A stretch of DNA of 64,000 nucleotides from assembly GCA_914767715.1 (NCBI GenBank), contig OU612073.1, positions 16,060,001-16,124,000 on the forward strand, read 5' to 3'. A program made the position numbers and the translations under genes. The stretch is from Membranipora membranacea. Lineage: Eukaryota > Bryozoa > Gymnolaemata > Cheilostomatida > Membraniporidae. Of the stretch, positions 44,901 to 56,838 are shown one piece after another. The notes beneath the pieces were generated by a model, which worked only from the letters and a program-made list of their open reading frames with translations, did not search any database and was not told where the DNA came from. How positions within the stretch are numbered: position 1 is the stretch's first letter; the number at the start of each line of letters is the position of its first letter.

Positions 44901-46976
44901 AACTTGAACAAATTTTGGTTGGTTACTAAGTTTTTCTCCATTGCTAACAGGAATTTTGTAATAATAATGATAAATGTAGATTAATGTTCATGTTGTAAAA
45001 GATCGTAATTAATTTGACCGCAAATGCTGGCACTGCGGTTCAAAACCAGCGTTGGACTACCATGGTATTTCATCTAATTCTTAATCAACGATTATGAACT
45101 GAGCATGCAAGCCTTTAATGCCTTAGATTTTTGACAAAGTATGGACCTCAGAGGGTACTGATGAACAGTGCAGACACACTCTAAATGCATTCAGATCACC
45201 AGAACTTCAGATACCTTACATGGATTCTGTCAGGTAAGTTACTGCAATGTCATATTAATGATGATACACACACATATATATACATATATACATAGTGGCT
45301 ATCAGTGTGTAGGGCAAATCTTTGCATTGGAGTTGTCCGACCATGTCAGGCTATTTTATCTACCATTAATTACTATTGGGTTAAGGATGCCCAACATGAT
45401 TATTTTAGAGGATTTAAGACATGATTTTTTTTGTGGGTCATATAAAATGACTCCTTATTTTTGAGTGACACTTAGTTGGGGCCAAATACACACAGATGAC
45501 ACTTAAAAGCACAGATTTGAATCTATATATATATGTATATATGAATGACTCATTGTCCAGGGTTTTTATGGGTACAATAGTGGGATATATAATATATGAC
45601 ACTTTATTGCACAAATGTGTGTATATATAGATATAAATATATATGAATATATGATATTCAGTTATTTCAACGTGAAAATTTAGTGAACCTGATTATAAAG
45701 CTGTGCTGACAAGCATTACTGTTTCAGAACTTGAACAAACCAAAATAATGAAATGAAATTTCAAGGTAGGCTGAGGGCACACATCTTGTACTTGAATTTT
45801 ACTTTCTCTACAGCATGTGTGTACAACATTGTCGCTTTAGCAGGTACTTAAGCTGGCCAGTAACGACAGTGTCAAATGGATGAAGCCATAGTCATTACCA
45901 TTCACCAGGTAATCAACTATCTGAGACACCTCATACATGTTGGCTGTCCCTACACTCAGGTATAAAGCTCGACAATCATTTACCTTATCTTTGTTAACTT
46001 TCAGAAATGAAAACATTCCCAATGATAAAGTGGTTACAATTGGAGAGTATTTCAAACTGCTTGAAAGCATCACCATTGTCTACAGGCTTTTGAATAGAAA
46101 CGAACAGAACAGATCATGGTGGACAAACATAATCTCGAAGTGAGTTGTACAAGACATTCTGCTCTTTTGAGGCATATGACTAACCTGTCGCTATGTAGGT
46201 CAGGAGGGGGTAGCAGCCCAATTTCCTGGAAAAATATAGGGGGGGGGGCATAATTTCTGCCCCCTGTCCCACCCCAGAAATACGGCATGCTTCCTACACA
46301 CCAACAGAGATCAAAGATCAAGTCACAAATGCAACACTGGGTTTATTGAAAAGGGTGTTTAAACTTCTAACTATATGTGCGAAAATTCTGCTTTCTTGAA
46401 TGCATGCATACAGTTTGATTGATGTAATTATGGGTATCGCTGCTCGTTTCATGCATTGTCAGATAAGCCAGGACTCTGATGATTTAGCATTTGTTATTCT
46501 TACAATCCATCATATCGCAAAATTAACCTGGAATCGTGTGCTGTGTTTTTAACACTGTGGGTTAGTTCTGTTTCTTATTTTTCAAACGAGCCATAAAACA
46601 CTGAATGTTCAATTTCTTTGGATTGTAACTCAACAACAATATCCTGATCACTTTTTCATCATATCGGGAACTAAATTATACACAAACTTCTTACATTGAG
46701 AGCAACTCATGAAAATCGGATGATCAAGTTCCTTGTGAATTGAGCAAAGTATATCGTAGGACATATCTTGATCAGTGGATCGCATAAGGATGGTCCTGTC
46801 TAGGGAGTATATTAAGTCTATGTTATATCGGTTAAAATTGATCATAGCTACTCAATTTTAGATTTTGTGAGTTATATGGTGATGGAACACTGATGTCACC
46901 GTTAAAATACAGAATAGACTATGTGTTACTAATGGGAAGAAAGCCAGTCATAAATAAAGGTACAGACAATTCTTAG
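40543..46976 (+). CDS. SAM-dependent methyltransferase, copy C, intact (283 aa)
   Basis: Exons: 40543-40668, 42088-42239, 42649-42754, 44776-44886, 45127-45233, 46005-46139, 46862-46976. Total 852 nt with matching phases and a TAG stop. Domains of a class I (Rossmann-like) methyltransferase appear in order: LDVGCGQGQ (residues 48-56, the SAM glycine loop), IIGIDIS with the acidic D72 that usually holds the ribose, AAAEDIPLEDQSVDLITSA (95-113, the Methyltransf_11 pattern around the adenine pocket), FYDQADRVLKPGGVVAVIG (post-motif strand) and a C-terminal region ending VLLMGRKPV. No signal peptide or membrane segment is seen, so it is probably cytosolic. The layout is like small-molecule methyltransferases of the trans-aconitate type; the acceptor is unknown. 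The 3' splice site of exon 3 (GTCATTGAAAG) has a poor pyrimidine tract but is shared by C, D and E. Intron 3 carries nested MITEs. Confidence 0.85.
43442..44640. mobile_element. MITE in intron 3 of C, split by a 1-kb element
   Basis: Left part (AATCTCAGATTTGTCACCT to about 43549) and right part (about 44549-44640) match the undivided MITE at 59741-59954 in gene E. Its right terminal repeat is damaged here: the GGTGAAAAATCTGAG segment is missing after GTTATTTGCCCAT. Confidence 0.75.
43550..44548. mobile_element. 999-bp element with 19-bp perfect TIRs and CAAGT-rich ends
   Basis: The ends are CAGACCTGGGTCCAAGTCA and its exact reverse complement. Inside both ends lie arrays of short CAAGT/ACTTG-type repeats (about 43590-43760 as mixed strands, about 44365-44525 as ACTTGACTTG). 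The middle has no recognisable transposase frame. Flanks CCGTTTTG and CCGTATAC share five of eight bases, which may be an aged 8-bp target duplication; with the CAG start this would suit a hAT-type element. Gene E lacks the element at the same place. A scrap of similar CATGACTTGACT sequence lies near 9215-9280. Confidence 0.8.
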
Positions 46977-46989
46977 TCAAGTCTGAGAT

Positions 46990-47547
46990 ATAGAGTAATA
47001 GTCCTCCAAAAAGCTTGTGTAAGAGTGATTTTAAAGAAAATAACCAGAGATCATGTTTCAACCCTTTTTAAGACTTTAAATATAATGCCTTTGAATATGC
47101 TATTCCAATACTGCTCTTTAAAACTATTTTTAAGAACATTTTCGAATGAGTTTATCAACTCTCTTAAATCAGAACATGATTATAACACAAGATTAAAAAA
47201 TTTACGAACAAAAAAGACCAAAAACAAGCGAGATGAGAGGTCCCTGTTGTGCCATGGTGTCAACCTGTACAACAGGTACCTTATGGGAGTAGAGACATGT
47301 ACTCAGTCTGGTTCCTTAGGTGGCCTGGCGGAGCGCCTGTGGAAGGGGGGTTTGATTGTGTGCAGGTTGCGGATGTTTCGCTCTGTCGTTCCGGCAGGCG
47401 AGTGTGGCGTCGAGAGTTCTAGTCGGGCAGTCTCTGCTCTAGCTTCGTGCTATCTGACTGTCCCATTGCTTTTTAACTTTTTATATACCTTTGATACCCT
47501 TTTACTCATTCTAGTTTTTATAGTAAGCAATAAACACACATATAAGA
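46990..47547 (+). mobile_element. 5'-truncated LINE, C-terminal RT segment
   Basis: The translation VSTLFKTLNIMPLNMLF, then EHDYNTRLKNLRT and LLCHGVNLYNRYL, matches the conserved tail of many LINE ORF2 proteins (the YNTRxK ... GxxLWNxLP pattern). The rest of ORF2 is absent, as expected for 5' truncation. Downstream of gene A the same site is unoccupied: it reads GAGATATTCGAGC, whereas here GAGATA and ATTCGAGC are separated by the insertion. It lies 13 bp beyond the stop codon of gene C, probably in its 3' UTR. Confidence 0.8.
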
Positions 47548-48135
47548 ATATTCGAGCTATGCCTTAGTGTTTATCATTGCGCACAAGCCACGGTCTCATA
47601 AATATTCACAACAATGCATAACACCCTATTTAATGTCTCTTTTGAAGTGTGCCCTCCGGCCCCTACTAAGTTGACTGCACACACCTCAATTAAACTATAT
47701 AAAATGACACTATATTATATGTTCCATTCAAGAACAGCTTGTCAACATACCTGAGGATTTTATATTCGTTGGTGAAACATGCAAGATCTACGTTTACCAT
47801 TGACTGGTTATTTTTTTACTCAGTCAAATGGCAAAAATTACAACATAGAAATCCTGAACATGCAACACATATATTCAAGTACTGATACCATTACCAGCAA
47901 GCTTTCTTCACAATTTTGAGCTGTTTTTCATCACATAGAATAAATTGCCACTTTAACAGAACTACTTCAAACCATGGCATTTCAGGGTATGTCATGGAAC
48001 TATTCCGGGACTGATGCATGAATGTTAATGAACTGCATGGAAGCCCTCGGGGTATGCTGCTATCTCATTATAAAGTGACCCGCTATTGGGAGAGAAATTA
48101 TTGTCACAACTTTTATCCAATTGTGAAAAGGTACA
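47548..48135. other. Intergenic region C to D
   Basis: No gene is seen. The sequence closely repeats 29240-29830 between genes A and B, showing that the A-B and C-D pairs derive from duplication of a two-gene unit. Confidence 0.7.
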
Positions 48136-51100
48136 ATGGAGACTGCGGATTGTATAGTGGATCAAGAGCATGCAACTTTATATGCAAAGTACAGACCAAC
48201 TTATGGTTCAACAAATGTTGTATCGCTGATTATGAACTTCATTGGGCGGACTCCTGAACAGGTGCGTTTTGAATTTAGTGTAAATCTATATTTAGACGAG
48301 GTGCTCATTTTAATTAGAACTTTTGATAGCTGACTGTTAGATTTGATTGATCTAATATTGTGTTCAAAACCATTACTGATAGATTTGAGCTCTGAAAGAA
48401 CAAACAAAAAGTCTGTCATTAAAATAAGTAAGTTCAGAGGTTGTTAAAATAGGTCAGGAAGAAAGATAAAAATGATTTGCCACGTTTCAGTGTTTATGAC
48501 ATTTCATTGGCCTAAAAAAAGCTATTATAATAAAATGATGTGCATAGTGCCATGCCAAGTGTTTGTGGAATGTTTCGGATTCAAAAAGATTGAAGCTTAC
48601 AAAATCTATAGCTCAGTTTGATCCGGTTGCTTAAAGTATTAAATAAATCAACTGAAACAGTCACAAGTATTTATAAAAATTTTATCAACGCCGGTCCCTC
48701 CATTGTAATGAATATTTAAGACACCTTGCTAATAGTTCTGATTGTAGCAACCACCTGGCCATTTAGAATGGAATGGGCCTTGCAAAAATGTTGTTGCATA
48801 TGAAATAACTCATTATTAACACTTTTAAGTCAAGCTATTGCTATCACATTTTTCAAGCTTTTGTATCTACCTTGCATCATTTTGATATATTTGAAGAAGC
48901 CCGGAATCGCATTAGATGTTGGATGTGGCCAGGGGCAGATAATTCCAGAAATAGTCAACCACTTTGAACAGATCATCGGGATTGATATCAGTGAAGAGCA
49001 GATCAAACTGGCCGAAGAGCTCAACAAGTACTCCAATGTCAAGTTCAGGTAATTCTTAAATTCATAATGATAAACTGATGTTGTTATTGCCTGTAAAACA
49101 TTTTTCACATGATTATACTGATGGTCCAAAAACATAAGTCGCGATTAATTTTGTTATTATTTCTTGTTATCGCTCTTGCCCACAGACATAAAAACAAACC
49201 CTGACAGCATACTATATGGGTTGAATGTGCTGTAACGACCAGTTATTCCATTCACGCTGTTGCGGCTATCATCTTTAACAAGAAAAATGGGGATTGTTAT
49301 AATGATTGAAGAATATCCCATACCTCACTGCAGACCCATTGTGTTTTTGATGCTGATCTGATCTGATATGGCTAGATGAGTGGCTTCCTATGGCTGTATT
49401 GTAAACAGCTACCCTAATGTTAACTGTCATACCACTCCACGCAATGGGGTGTTATATAAGGGTTAGGCAAGGTCTAATGAGGATTTCTGTCATTGAAAGG
49501 GTTGCAGCAGCTGAGGACATTCCCCTAGAAGATCAATCTGTTGACCTTATCACATCAGCTCTGTCAATAATTTGGTTCGCTGATCAAAAACGCTTCTATG
49601 ACCAGGTATTTATCTACTCAGCGCTTTACACCAATCATTAATTCAGTCTCAGAATTGTTGCCGATGGCTGTTGGTGTAGGCTCAGGATGGATGGAGTGTA
49701 AGTCCCAAAGCTGAAATGAACTGCACCTGACCAATTATATCTCAAACATGTACCCTTATGGTTTATACATTTAGAGCTGTGCTGTTAAATGATCCATCAA
49801 CACAAGACTGCAGTATTGAGGTTGATTAGCCAATCTATTTTTAAATCAAAAGCTTCATCCTTATCGCACCCCATACTACCACCAGCAGCTACCTTCTTGA
49901 TTATGAAAAGACTCTTGTTATGTATTAGCTGTACACAACTGCCGTTCTTTATTTTTAATTTTTTCTACACATGCAAGCAATGGAGGAATTTTGATCGGAG
50001 TGCTTTCTTGTTTTAATGATCAGCAGGTATTCATATTCGAACTTCTCTTTACTGCAGTAATTAGTTTTCATAACGTTTAGGCTGATAGGGTGCTGAAACC
50101 AGGGGGTGTTGTAGCAGTTATAGCTTCGAATGGTATTCCCCAAATACTTGATCATCCAAGAAAGAAGGAACTGACAATGCTGTCAAACGAGGTATCACAA
50201 ATCATAATAGTCAACCAGCAATTAACTGTGTTCTTAAGTTAAGCTGATTTGTTCATGGATTTTTTTATACCCAATTCTATTGATCATAAGCCCTTGATGA
50301 AAATATCATAGCTATTTCGATTAACTTGATAATGTATGCATTTAAGAAGTGCATAATTATTCAATGCGCAATCCTCATTGTCACTGTATAAAATATTGGG
50401 GTACCTCTACTACAGCCAGATGCAGAGCGTTGTTAGCTTAGATCTCATCACAGAGTAAGGATTTACAGAGGGGACACGCCGACACTTCAATGATAGTTAG
50501 AGTACCTGCGGTTTTAGATTCTCTGAGGGAAAGTCACAATTCTGGCTACCTGCCAGTTTTACTATTTATAAAAGATACGATGGGAATTTGTAATGTAGAC
50601 GTACCTACCTATAATGGGCCGTGATGTATTTAACCTAAAGATTGATTTCCAACTTTATTGTAATGTCCAACCTTCAAGCTAGACACCATATTGGCTTAAT
50701 TTTTTGATAGGATACATAGGCTACGAGTAATCTGGGTTTTTAAATGAGTTATATTGTCTAGATTTACGTGTCACAATTGATCGACATCTGGTCATCAAAA
50801 TTAAGAAGTGTCCGTGTACTGTCCCAAGTCACACATAAATCCATATGATATAACGCATTTTAAAAATTCAGATATTGTTCTTTACTTTAGATCTTTAATA
50901 CAGCGTTGCGTGCAGATGGGCCTAGTTCACCGAGTAGACACTCTCTTGATGGCTGTAGAGCACCAGAGATGCAGATACCCTACATAAAATCTGTCAGGTA
51001 TGCTGCTAATTTGTGTTTGAATTTGCAGGTGAATATTTTACAAGCAGACCCTGCGATTATTAGTTATAAATAATAATCAATTGGATTTGGTGAGCTTATT

Positions 51101-54100
51101 GGTATCTTAAACCACTGCTGACACAGCTGGGCTTTGCCCAGCAGTGCCACCAGTCAAAAATTAAAAAAGAATGTTGTTGCATCAAAACATCTAGCCAGTA
51201 GCTTTGAATGGAGTTATATGAGCTCTCAAAAAGTAAGGAGTATCTTCTTCCCCAGCCATCCACCATTAGTGATGACACATATGTTGAGGTTGACCAATCA
51301 GGTGCCTTTAAAATCTAGCTGAGATCCAACACTAATAAAAATGTTGGATCTCAGCTAGATTTTAAAGGCACCTGATTGGTCAACCTCAACATATGTCATC
51401 ACTAATGGTGGATGGCTGGGGAAGAAGATACTCCTTACATTTTGAGAGCTCATATAACCCCATTCAAAGCTACTGGCTAGATGTTTTGATGCCTCAACTC
51501 TCTATTTAAATCTTTGACTGGTGGCACTGCTGGACAAAGCCCAGCTGTGTCAGCAGTGGTTTAAAACCTTGGCTAAAAGCCCTAAAAGGAATGATGAATT
51601 TTATATGTAGCTTTATTTCGACTACGGAACCATTTAGATGTGGAGACATTCAAAATTACCATTATTAGTCTTCTGGTATAAAAAAATGGAGAGAGCATCA
51701 AAAGTATAATATGAATATTTTTCTGAAACAGAAAAATTGTAGAAATCTTAACGGGCATCCCAGAAATGAATCAGAGGGGATTTCGCTCTGAGTTGAGTTC
51801 TCGTTTGGGTCTTTGTTTCTGATGATTTTGATGATGGTTTGTGCCTTTGGATCAGTTCATGTAGACTATGGTTACTGTTCATGTTGATGTTAGAGGTATG
51901 CTGTTGGTATTGCTGCTGCATAGGTCTAGTATAGGTGTTATGTGACAGCGCGCCACTCTATCCATATAGTCGGTTGTGTCTGGCTTTATGACTTTCAAAG
52001 CCAGGTTTCCTATGCTTTCCATCCTTAGCCTCTGAGTTTGAGATGTCATAGAAAACCATGCTGGCACTGCATGAAGTATGGTTGGTCGTAAACATGTGAT
52101 ATAAAAGTTTTTCAGTAGGTTGAAAGGGATGCCTGATCTATTGACATCAAGCAGGGTGCATATGAGTTTTCTGGTCTTTTCTGCTATGTTGTCCACACGT
52201 TGCTTGAAGGTGAGATGCTTGTCGATAGTCACACCAAGAAATTTTGTAGTATCTTCAGCAGTTATTGTCTCCCCTTGCATTGTGAACTGATCGGGCTGTG
52301 GTACGTGGAGGTTGTGAATATTACTTAAGTTTATTATCACTGACTTCCGTGGATTCGCAAACATATTGTGCTGATCACACCAGGCTGTCACCTCATTGAC
52401 AGTAGTTTGGAGTTCTCTTCTGCAATTGGTTGTTGAATTTTGCGTGAGCGTCAGATAATCAGCGTCTTTAATTGTTGAGGATGAGGTAGTTTTCAGAGAC
52501 TATATGTATAGCAGCCAGCCTAATACCATGCCTTGTGGGTTGCCATTTTTGGTCTTCAGGGTCGAGCTGGTATGTGAGCCAAGCTGTATACATTGTATAC
52601 ATTTATCAACAGTGGTCATGATAGCATCGGTAGTGGACTTGCCCTTTTGGTATGCAAACTAATTGATGGCGAGACACATAATCAGAATAAAAATATACAA
52701 TAGCTCTCTCTAAAATTTTACCAAGGTTCCAAAGCAATGAGATAGGCCCAAAATCTGACGCGCTTGCTACATACTTTGTTTTCTCTAAAGGCATTATTTC
52801 TGATTGCTTCCAAATAAGTGGAAATACACCTTCGCTAAAACAATTGACAGAATAGGTGGTTTTCCATTGACTTGATTGTCTTCATAGAATGGTTACCAAA
52901 ATATGTCAATGTGATCGAGGGATTCAGTTATTGATCTTCAATATACTGGAGTGGAGTTCATACTACTTATGTCAAACTAGAACTACACCTATTCGAGGAA
53001 ACATCATCATCAGAATTGCCTTATTACCTAATTCCATAGCAAAGTTGAGCGATTAATAGACAAAAGTACTCCAAGATTTTATCGCTATCCCTCATCAGGT
53101 TAGAAATAATATGAGTTCCTTATCAGGTATAAAAAACTCTGTGTATGTTTTAGGTATCGAGATATTTTAGCTAACATTAAATTACTTCCATCTCAAATAA
53201 CAGTATTAAAAAGAGTGTCATTGAGAGATTATAAGGGTCGGTAAGGACAATGACAGATCGATTGAAAGATGGGTGTAATCCTTTATCTCTTTTGATAGGG
53301 AAGAAAACATCCAGAATGATAATGTTGTTACGATCGACGAGTACTTCAAACTATTCGAAAGTGTTACTGTGATATACAAGTATTTGAGTAGGAATGAGGA
53401 GAACAGATTGTGGTGGACCAATGAGATCTTTAAGTGAGTATTATAATTATGCTTCTCTTTCTAAGATTATCATAAAGGCAAACGCATATCACTTGGGTGG
53501 GTCGGGGCTTCGCCTGTTTCTTAGGGGAAGATAACTATGGATCAGATTTACATGGAATGGCAATGACTGCGTTCATGCATTAGCATTACCAACAAATAAG
53601 CATAATATAATGGACCACAGGGTTTTCTTTGAACATAAACCCGATATTTAAAGCGTTCGATTTTGCGATTTTGATAAAGTGTGAGTTTTAGAGTTGCGGT
53701 TGGACATAGTCTTCTTTGTGTCATTTGTAACTAAAACAATTTCTACTAGTACATCTTGTCAGAGGTGTCATTGTGGTACCTAATACTTCATGGTATGGAA
53801 ATGCTCAGCTTTCGCCGATTGATTTTAGCTGTAGTTAAAAAGACACTTTTAATGGCTATATTGCTAGGGACTATGCTAATTCAAATTATGTCCCTTGTTA
53901 TTAGTATTGAAACTTTTTGGATACCTAAGGCTAATGTCTTTATGCTAGTTGAAGCTCGGCCCCATAAGTTATTATAAATGTATTAAGTTAAGAGACTTAT
54001 TCTCATTATTTTATGTCTCAGGTTTTGTGAGTTATATGGTGGTGGAAAACTGACGTCGCCAGTCAAATACAGATCTGATTATGTGTTACTGATGGGAAGA

Positions 54101-54124
54101 AAGCCAGTTACAGCTACTGACTAA
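48136..54124 (+). CDS. SAM-dependent methyltransferase, copy D, intact (279 aa)
   Basis: Exons: 48136-48261, 48897-49048, 49500-49605, 50081-50191, 50891-50997, 53299-53433, 54022-54124. Total 840 nt with phases as in C and a TAA stop. The SAM loop (LDVGCGQGQ), acidic D72 and LKPGG motif are all present. Exons 2 and 3 are almost identical to C. Exon 4 (VIASNGIPQILDHPRKKELT), exon 5 (NTALRADGPSSPSRHSLDG) and exons 6-7 differ clearly, so C and D may differ in acceptor choice through their C-terminal halves. Exon 1 has METADCIV and matches B rather than C. Intron 5 is 2.3 kb long because of a 450-bp TTAA fold-back and a LINE fragment. I expect a cytosolic enzyme; the substrate is unknown. Confidence 0.85.
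50398..50450. repeat. Dispersed repeat fragment
   Basis: The sequence GGGGTACCTCTACTACAGCC and what follows, to TTAGATCTCAT, is repeated in reverse orientation at about 4024-4075 (intron 2 of the receptor-like gene). It is short, and the element type is unknown. Confidence 0.7.
51111..51560. mobile_element. 450-bp fold-back MITE flanked by TTAA
   Basis: Almost the whole element is one inverted repeat. The ends ACCACTGCTGACACAGCTGG and its complement are followed by arms of about 210 bp around a short TAATAAAA-type loop near 51335. TTAA lies at 51107-51110 and 51561-51564. The homologous intron of copy B (about 37427) has a single TTAA and no element, giving an exact empty site. TTAA duplication is the hallmark of piggyBac-type transposition. 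It lies in intron 5 of D. Confidence 0.9.
51770..52800 (-). mobile_element. Non-LTR retrotransposon RT, degenerate
   Basis: From 52800 downward the minus strand reads FGPISLLWNLGKILERA (fingers), a degraded PQGxxLG block near 52535, KDADYLTLTQNSTTN near 52455 in place of the YADD region, TAWCDQHNMFANPRKSVIIN and then KFLGVTIDKHLTFKQRVDNI with the thumb-like RKLICTLLDVNRSGI. The latter part is a 170-codon open frame (52391-51879). Early blocks are frameshifted or lost. It lies antisense in intron 5 of D and is related to the fragment at 39225. Confidence 0.85.
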
Positions 54125-55745
54125 TTCTTAGTTCAGTCTGAGATCTTCGATGCCATAATAGCCAGTGACCTAAATGTTAGAATATTCAAACTTCATCTTA
54201 ATTGTATCACACCCTGGTGCTTGACTCCATTTTGTGTTGCATAGACTTCAACTGATATTTGAATGAAGTATAACATATGATTATATTCAAGATAAAAACA
54301 ATCATATATATATATTCATCAATACTGGCTATCTGCCAAAAGTATAAATACATTACGTGCATGTGAATTCATACTCTTTTTTTGAACAATTTCATTTTAA
54401 TCAGAATTTTAAATTTCACTGTCACACTGACAATGTAATCGAAAAAGAAGTTAAAATATAACACTGGAACTTCGAAACATACAAGGTCTCATTGTGTTAC
54501 AAACCGTGTAAATTTTGTAATTGACATTGAACAAGATTGAGGGAATTAGACAGCAGTAATTGTTGGCACAGAATACAATGGTGCTAAATATTTTTTGAAA
54601 TACTAAACTTAGAAATAGTATGTCAGTTGCTTGTATTTAAGAGTTCATGTGGGTTACCTGCTGAACGAGGAATTAACCTGCTAAATCATGTAGTGGATTT
54701 GGATAATTGATAGCTAGTCAATAATAAACATTCGGTGGTCTCTTCTTTTAAGAAATATTAATTTGTTTATGTTGCTTTGTGTGAACATATCTAATATTTA
54801 AACAGAAAATATTTGGAAGAGTTTTACATTTCTAGAACAAGGTTTTTACTCACTCTTCATTGCTAACTACTGTACGTGCTAGGTTTATTTTACCCAATTC
54901 AATTTACTATGATGGTCACCCACACTATGTTCCTCTCTCTCTCGACGTGCTTTATTTTTGATTTGTGTATCTGTAGCGATGTTGAAGATCATAGCCTAAA
55001 GCTGCGTTTACATTGTCAACTAATCTGCCTATTTGAACAACACCTACATTCAACACTGATAAATCTTCTAATGTAAACATTGTGTCGTGCAGACTAATCG
55101 GAGTTTAATGAAATCGTTGCTCTGTGATCATGTCACAGAATGAACGACACAGGGTCCGATTCCATTGATACTAGCTGTAGCTATTGTACAGGGGTAATAT
55201 TGTTGCAAAATGGTAGCTGATTGGTCAATATAGTTGCTTGATTGATAGATCAGGGTAGAGTTATTAGACCTACAAATCTAGTGTAAAAGCAAAGTCGTTA
55301 TAACCTATATTACACCGACATTTACTGCCGACAGTTATGGTATGTCGGTGTTGTTCAATTATGCAGATTAGTTGACAATTTAATCGCACCTTAATCATGA
55401 TTCAACTGTTCGTTAACTAAACACTGGATTAATTCAAAGTGAAGTAAATGTTTTGTTGTCAATATCATCTGGTTATCATGATGAAAAAATTTAACACACC
55501 ATGCATTAAAGAGTTGATAAACAAGAACAAGCTCAATATTTGTTGTGAATAAACCCCTCAACAGATAGATTTAACATGACCCTGAGAAAGATATAGAGGG
55601 AATGTGGTTAGAAAAGTGGGGCATTGACGTTGCAAATATATCATCAGCTATATCAAAATGATTTATATTGTCTGCCCTTAATGTTAAATCATCGTATTGT
55701 ATAGATTAATGTTAACAATCAATCGGAATAGTGAGATTTTGCAAC
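54125..55745. other. Intergenic region downstream of D
   Basis: No coding exon was recognised. The stretch 54545-54930 (from AATTGTTGGCACAG to ATGATGGTCACC) is repeated at 62670-63050, downstream of gene E. The remainder is unique AT-rich sequence as far as I can see. Confidence 0.6.
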
Positions 55746-55877
55746 ATGAGTAATGGTGCAGCTTAAGTTGACAGGATCTTTGAATATAAGTGTAGGTTTA
55801 TTTGGTTGCTATAGCAGCCCAAGAAACCTAAATTTATATTCAAAGATCCTGTCAACTTTAGCTGCACCATTACTCAT
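55746..55877. mobile_element. 132-bp fold-back MITE (ATGAGTAATGGTGCAGC arms)
   Basis: The left arm ATGAGTAATGGTGCAGCT, TAAGTTGACAGGATCTTTG is mirrored to the right end; the centre is TTTGGTTGCTATAGCAGCCC. A close copy is at 63056-63176 and a diverged one at about 18601-18670. Sequence just outside the right end (TTTTGTAAAATTCTGATCAA) is also shared with 63185 on, and more loosely with 16690 on, so the full repeat may be longer than the hairpin. Confidence 0.8.
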
Positions 55878-56838
55878 TGTATTATTTTGTAAAATTCTGA
55901 TCAATATAGCAACAAAAAAAAACACTGACAAAACTTCGGAAATACTCTCTAGTTTAATGGAAGCTAGTGTGTATAACATGTTCTTTAACCTATTTTCAGT
56001 TTTTTGGCTGGAGAGGAGTGCATGTTTTGGACCAAATAAAGCTGGTTTAGCTACAAAAATCCAAATATCTCAACATGAAAAGCCATAATCAACAATCGCT
56101 TTGATCAAAACCTAGACAATCTCCTGCTGTTCACCATGCTGACAACAAATTTGACTGAAATCTTTCTGAATTTCTGAATTTTGGCTGGAAAATTTTGACC
56201 TATCTGTTACAGTGGTGACAACCAGGACCTGTAAGCTGGTAAGATTATTGATGGAAGTGACAGTACGAGACCAAAATGGTATAACAAATTGGAAATTTTA
56301 GTTTCTGCATTACTGGGGTCGCATGTAATAAGGGGTCAGAAATGGCCATATTACTATAACAAAAATCAGTTTCAAGTCTCGAAAACAGGAGGCCTAAAAT
56401 CATCAAGTTTCACTAAAATGTCACTCCTCCAGTTGGTGCCATGCCTCCTCTATATGGTGAAAGCATAAACTAATCAAATACCTCAAAAACAAGGCACAGA
56501 GGGCTCAATTTATAACAGGCACTTTTTTCCCTAAATTAAACTTCCTGAGGTCACTGCGACTCAACGTCAAATATTTGGGAGGTTCCAACTGTGAAAATAA
56601 CTATTAGACATGATCACCAATACAATATTGAAAAATTTTAAAAAGCAATATATATCACGTTAAAGGAACCACTTATTAGGTATTTTGAGTTGCTATGCAA
56701 CAACCAAGGGGACTGATGCATAAATGTTGATGAACTTCGTGAAAGCCTATCCGGATTAGCTGCTTTTCCATTAAAAGTGCACCACTATCAGGAGAAGACT
56801 CATTGACACGAAGCTCGTACGATTGTGATAAAGGTACA

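Noticed and set aside
47300-47567. Extension of the LINE frame into GGLAERLWKGGLIVCRLRM and beyond
   Set aside because: Beyond the conserved RT tail it has no similarity I recognise; treated as the 3' part of the inserted element.
53756-53977. 73-codon hydrophobic open frame in intron 6 of gene D
   Set aside because: Hydrophobicity follows from T-rich sequence; no family match and it is flanked by in-phase exons of D.
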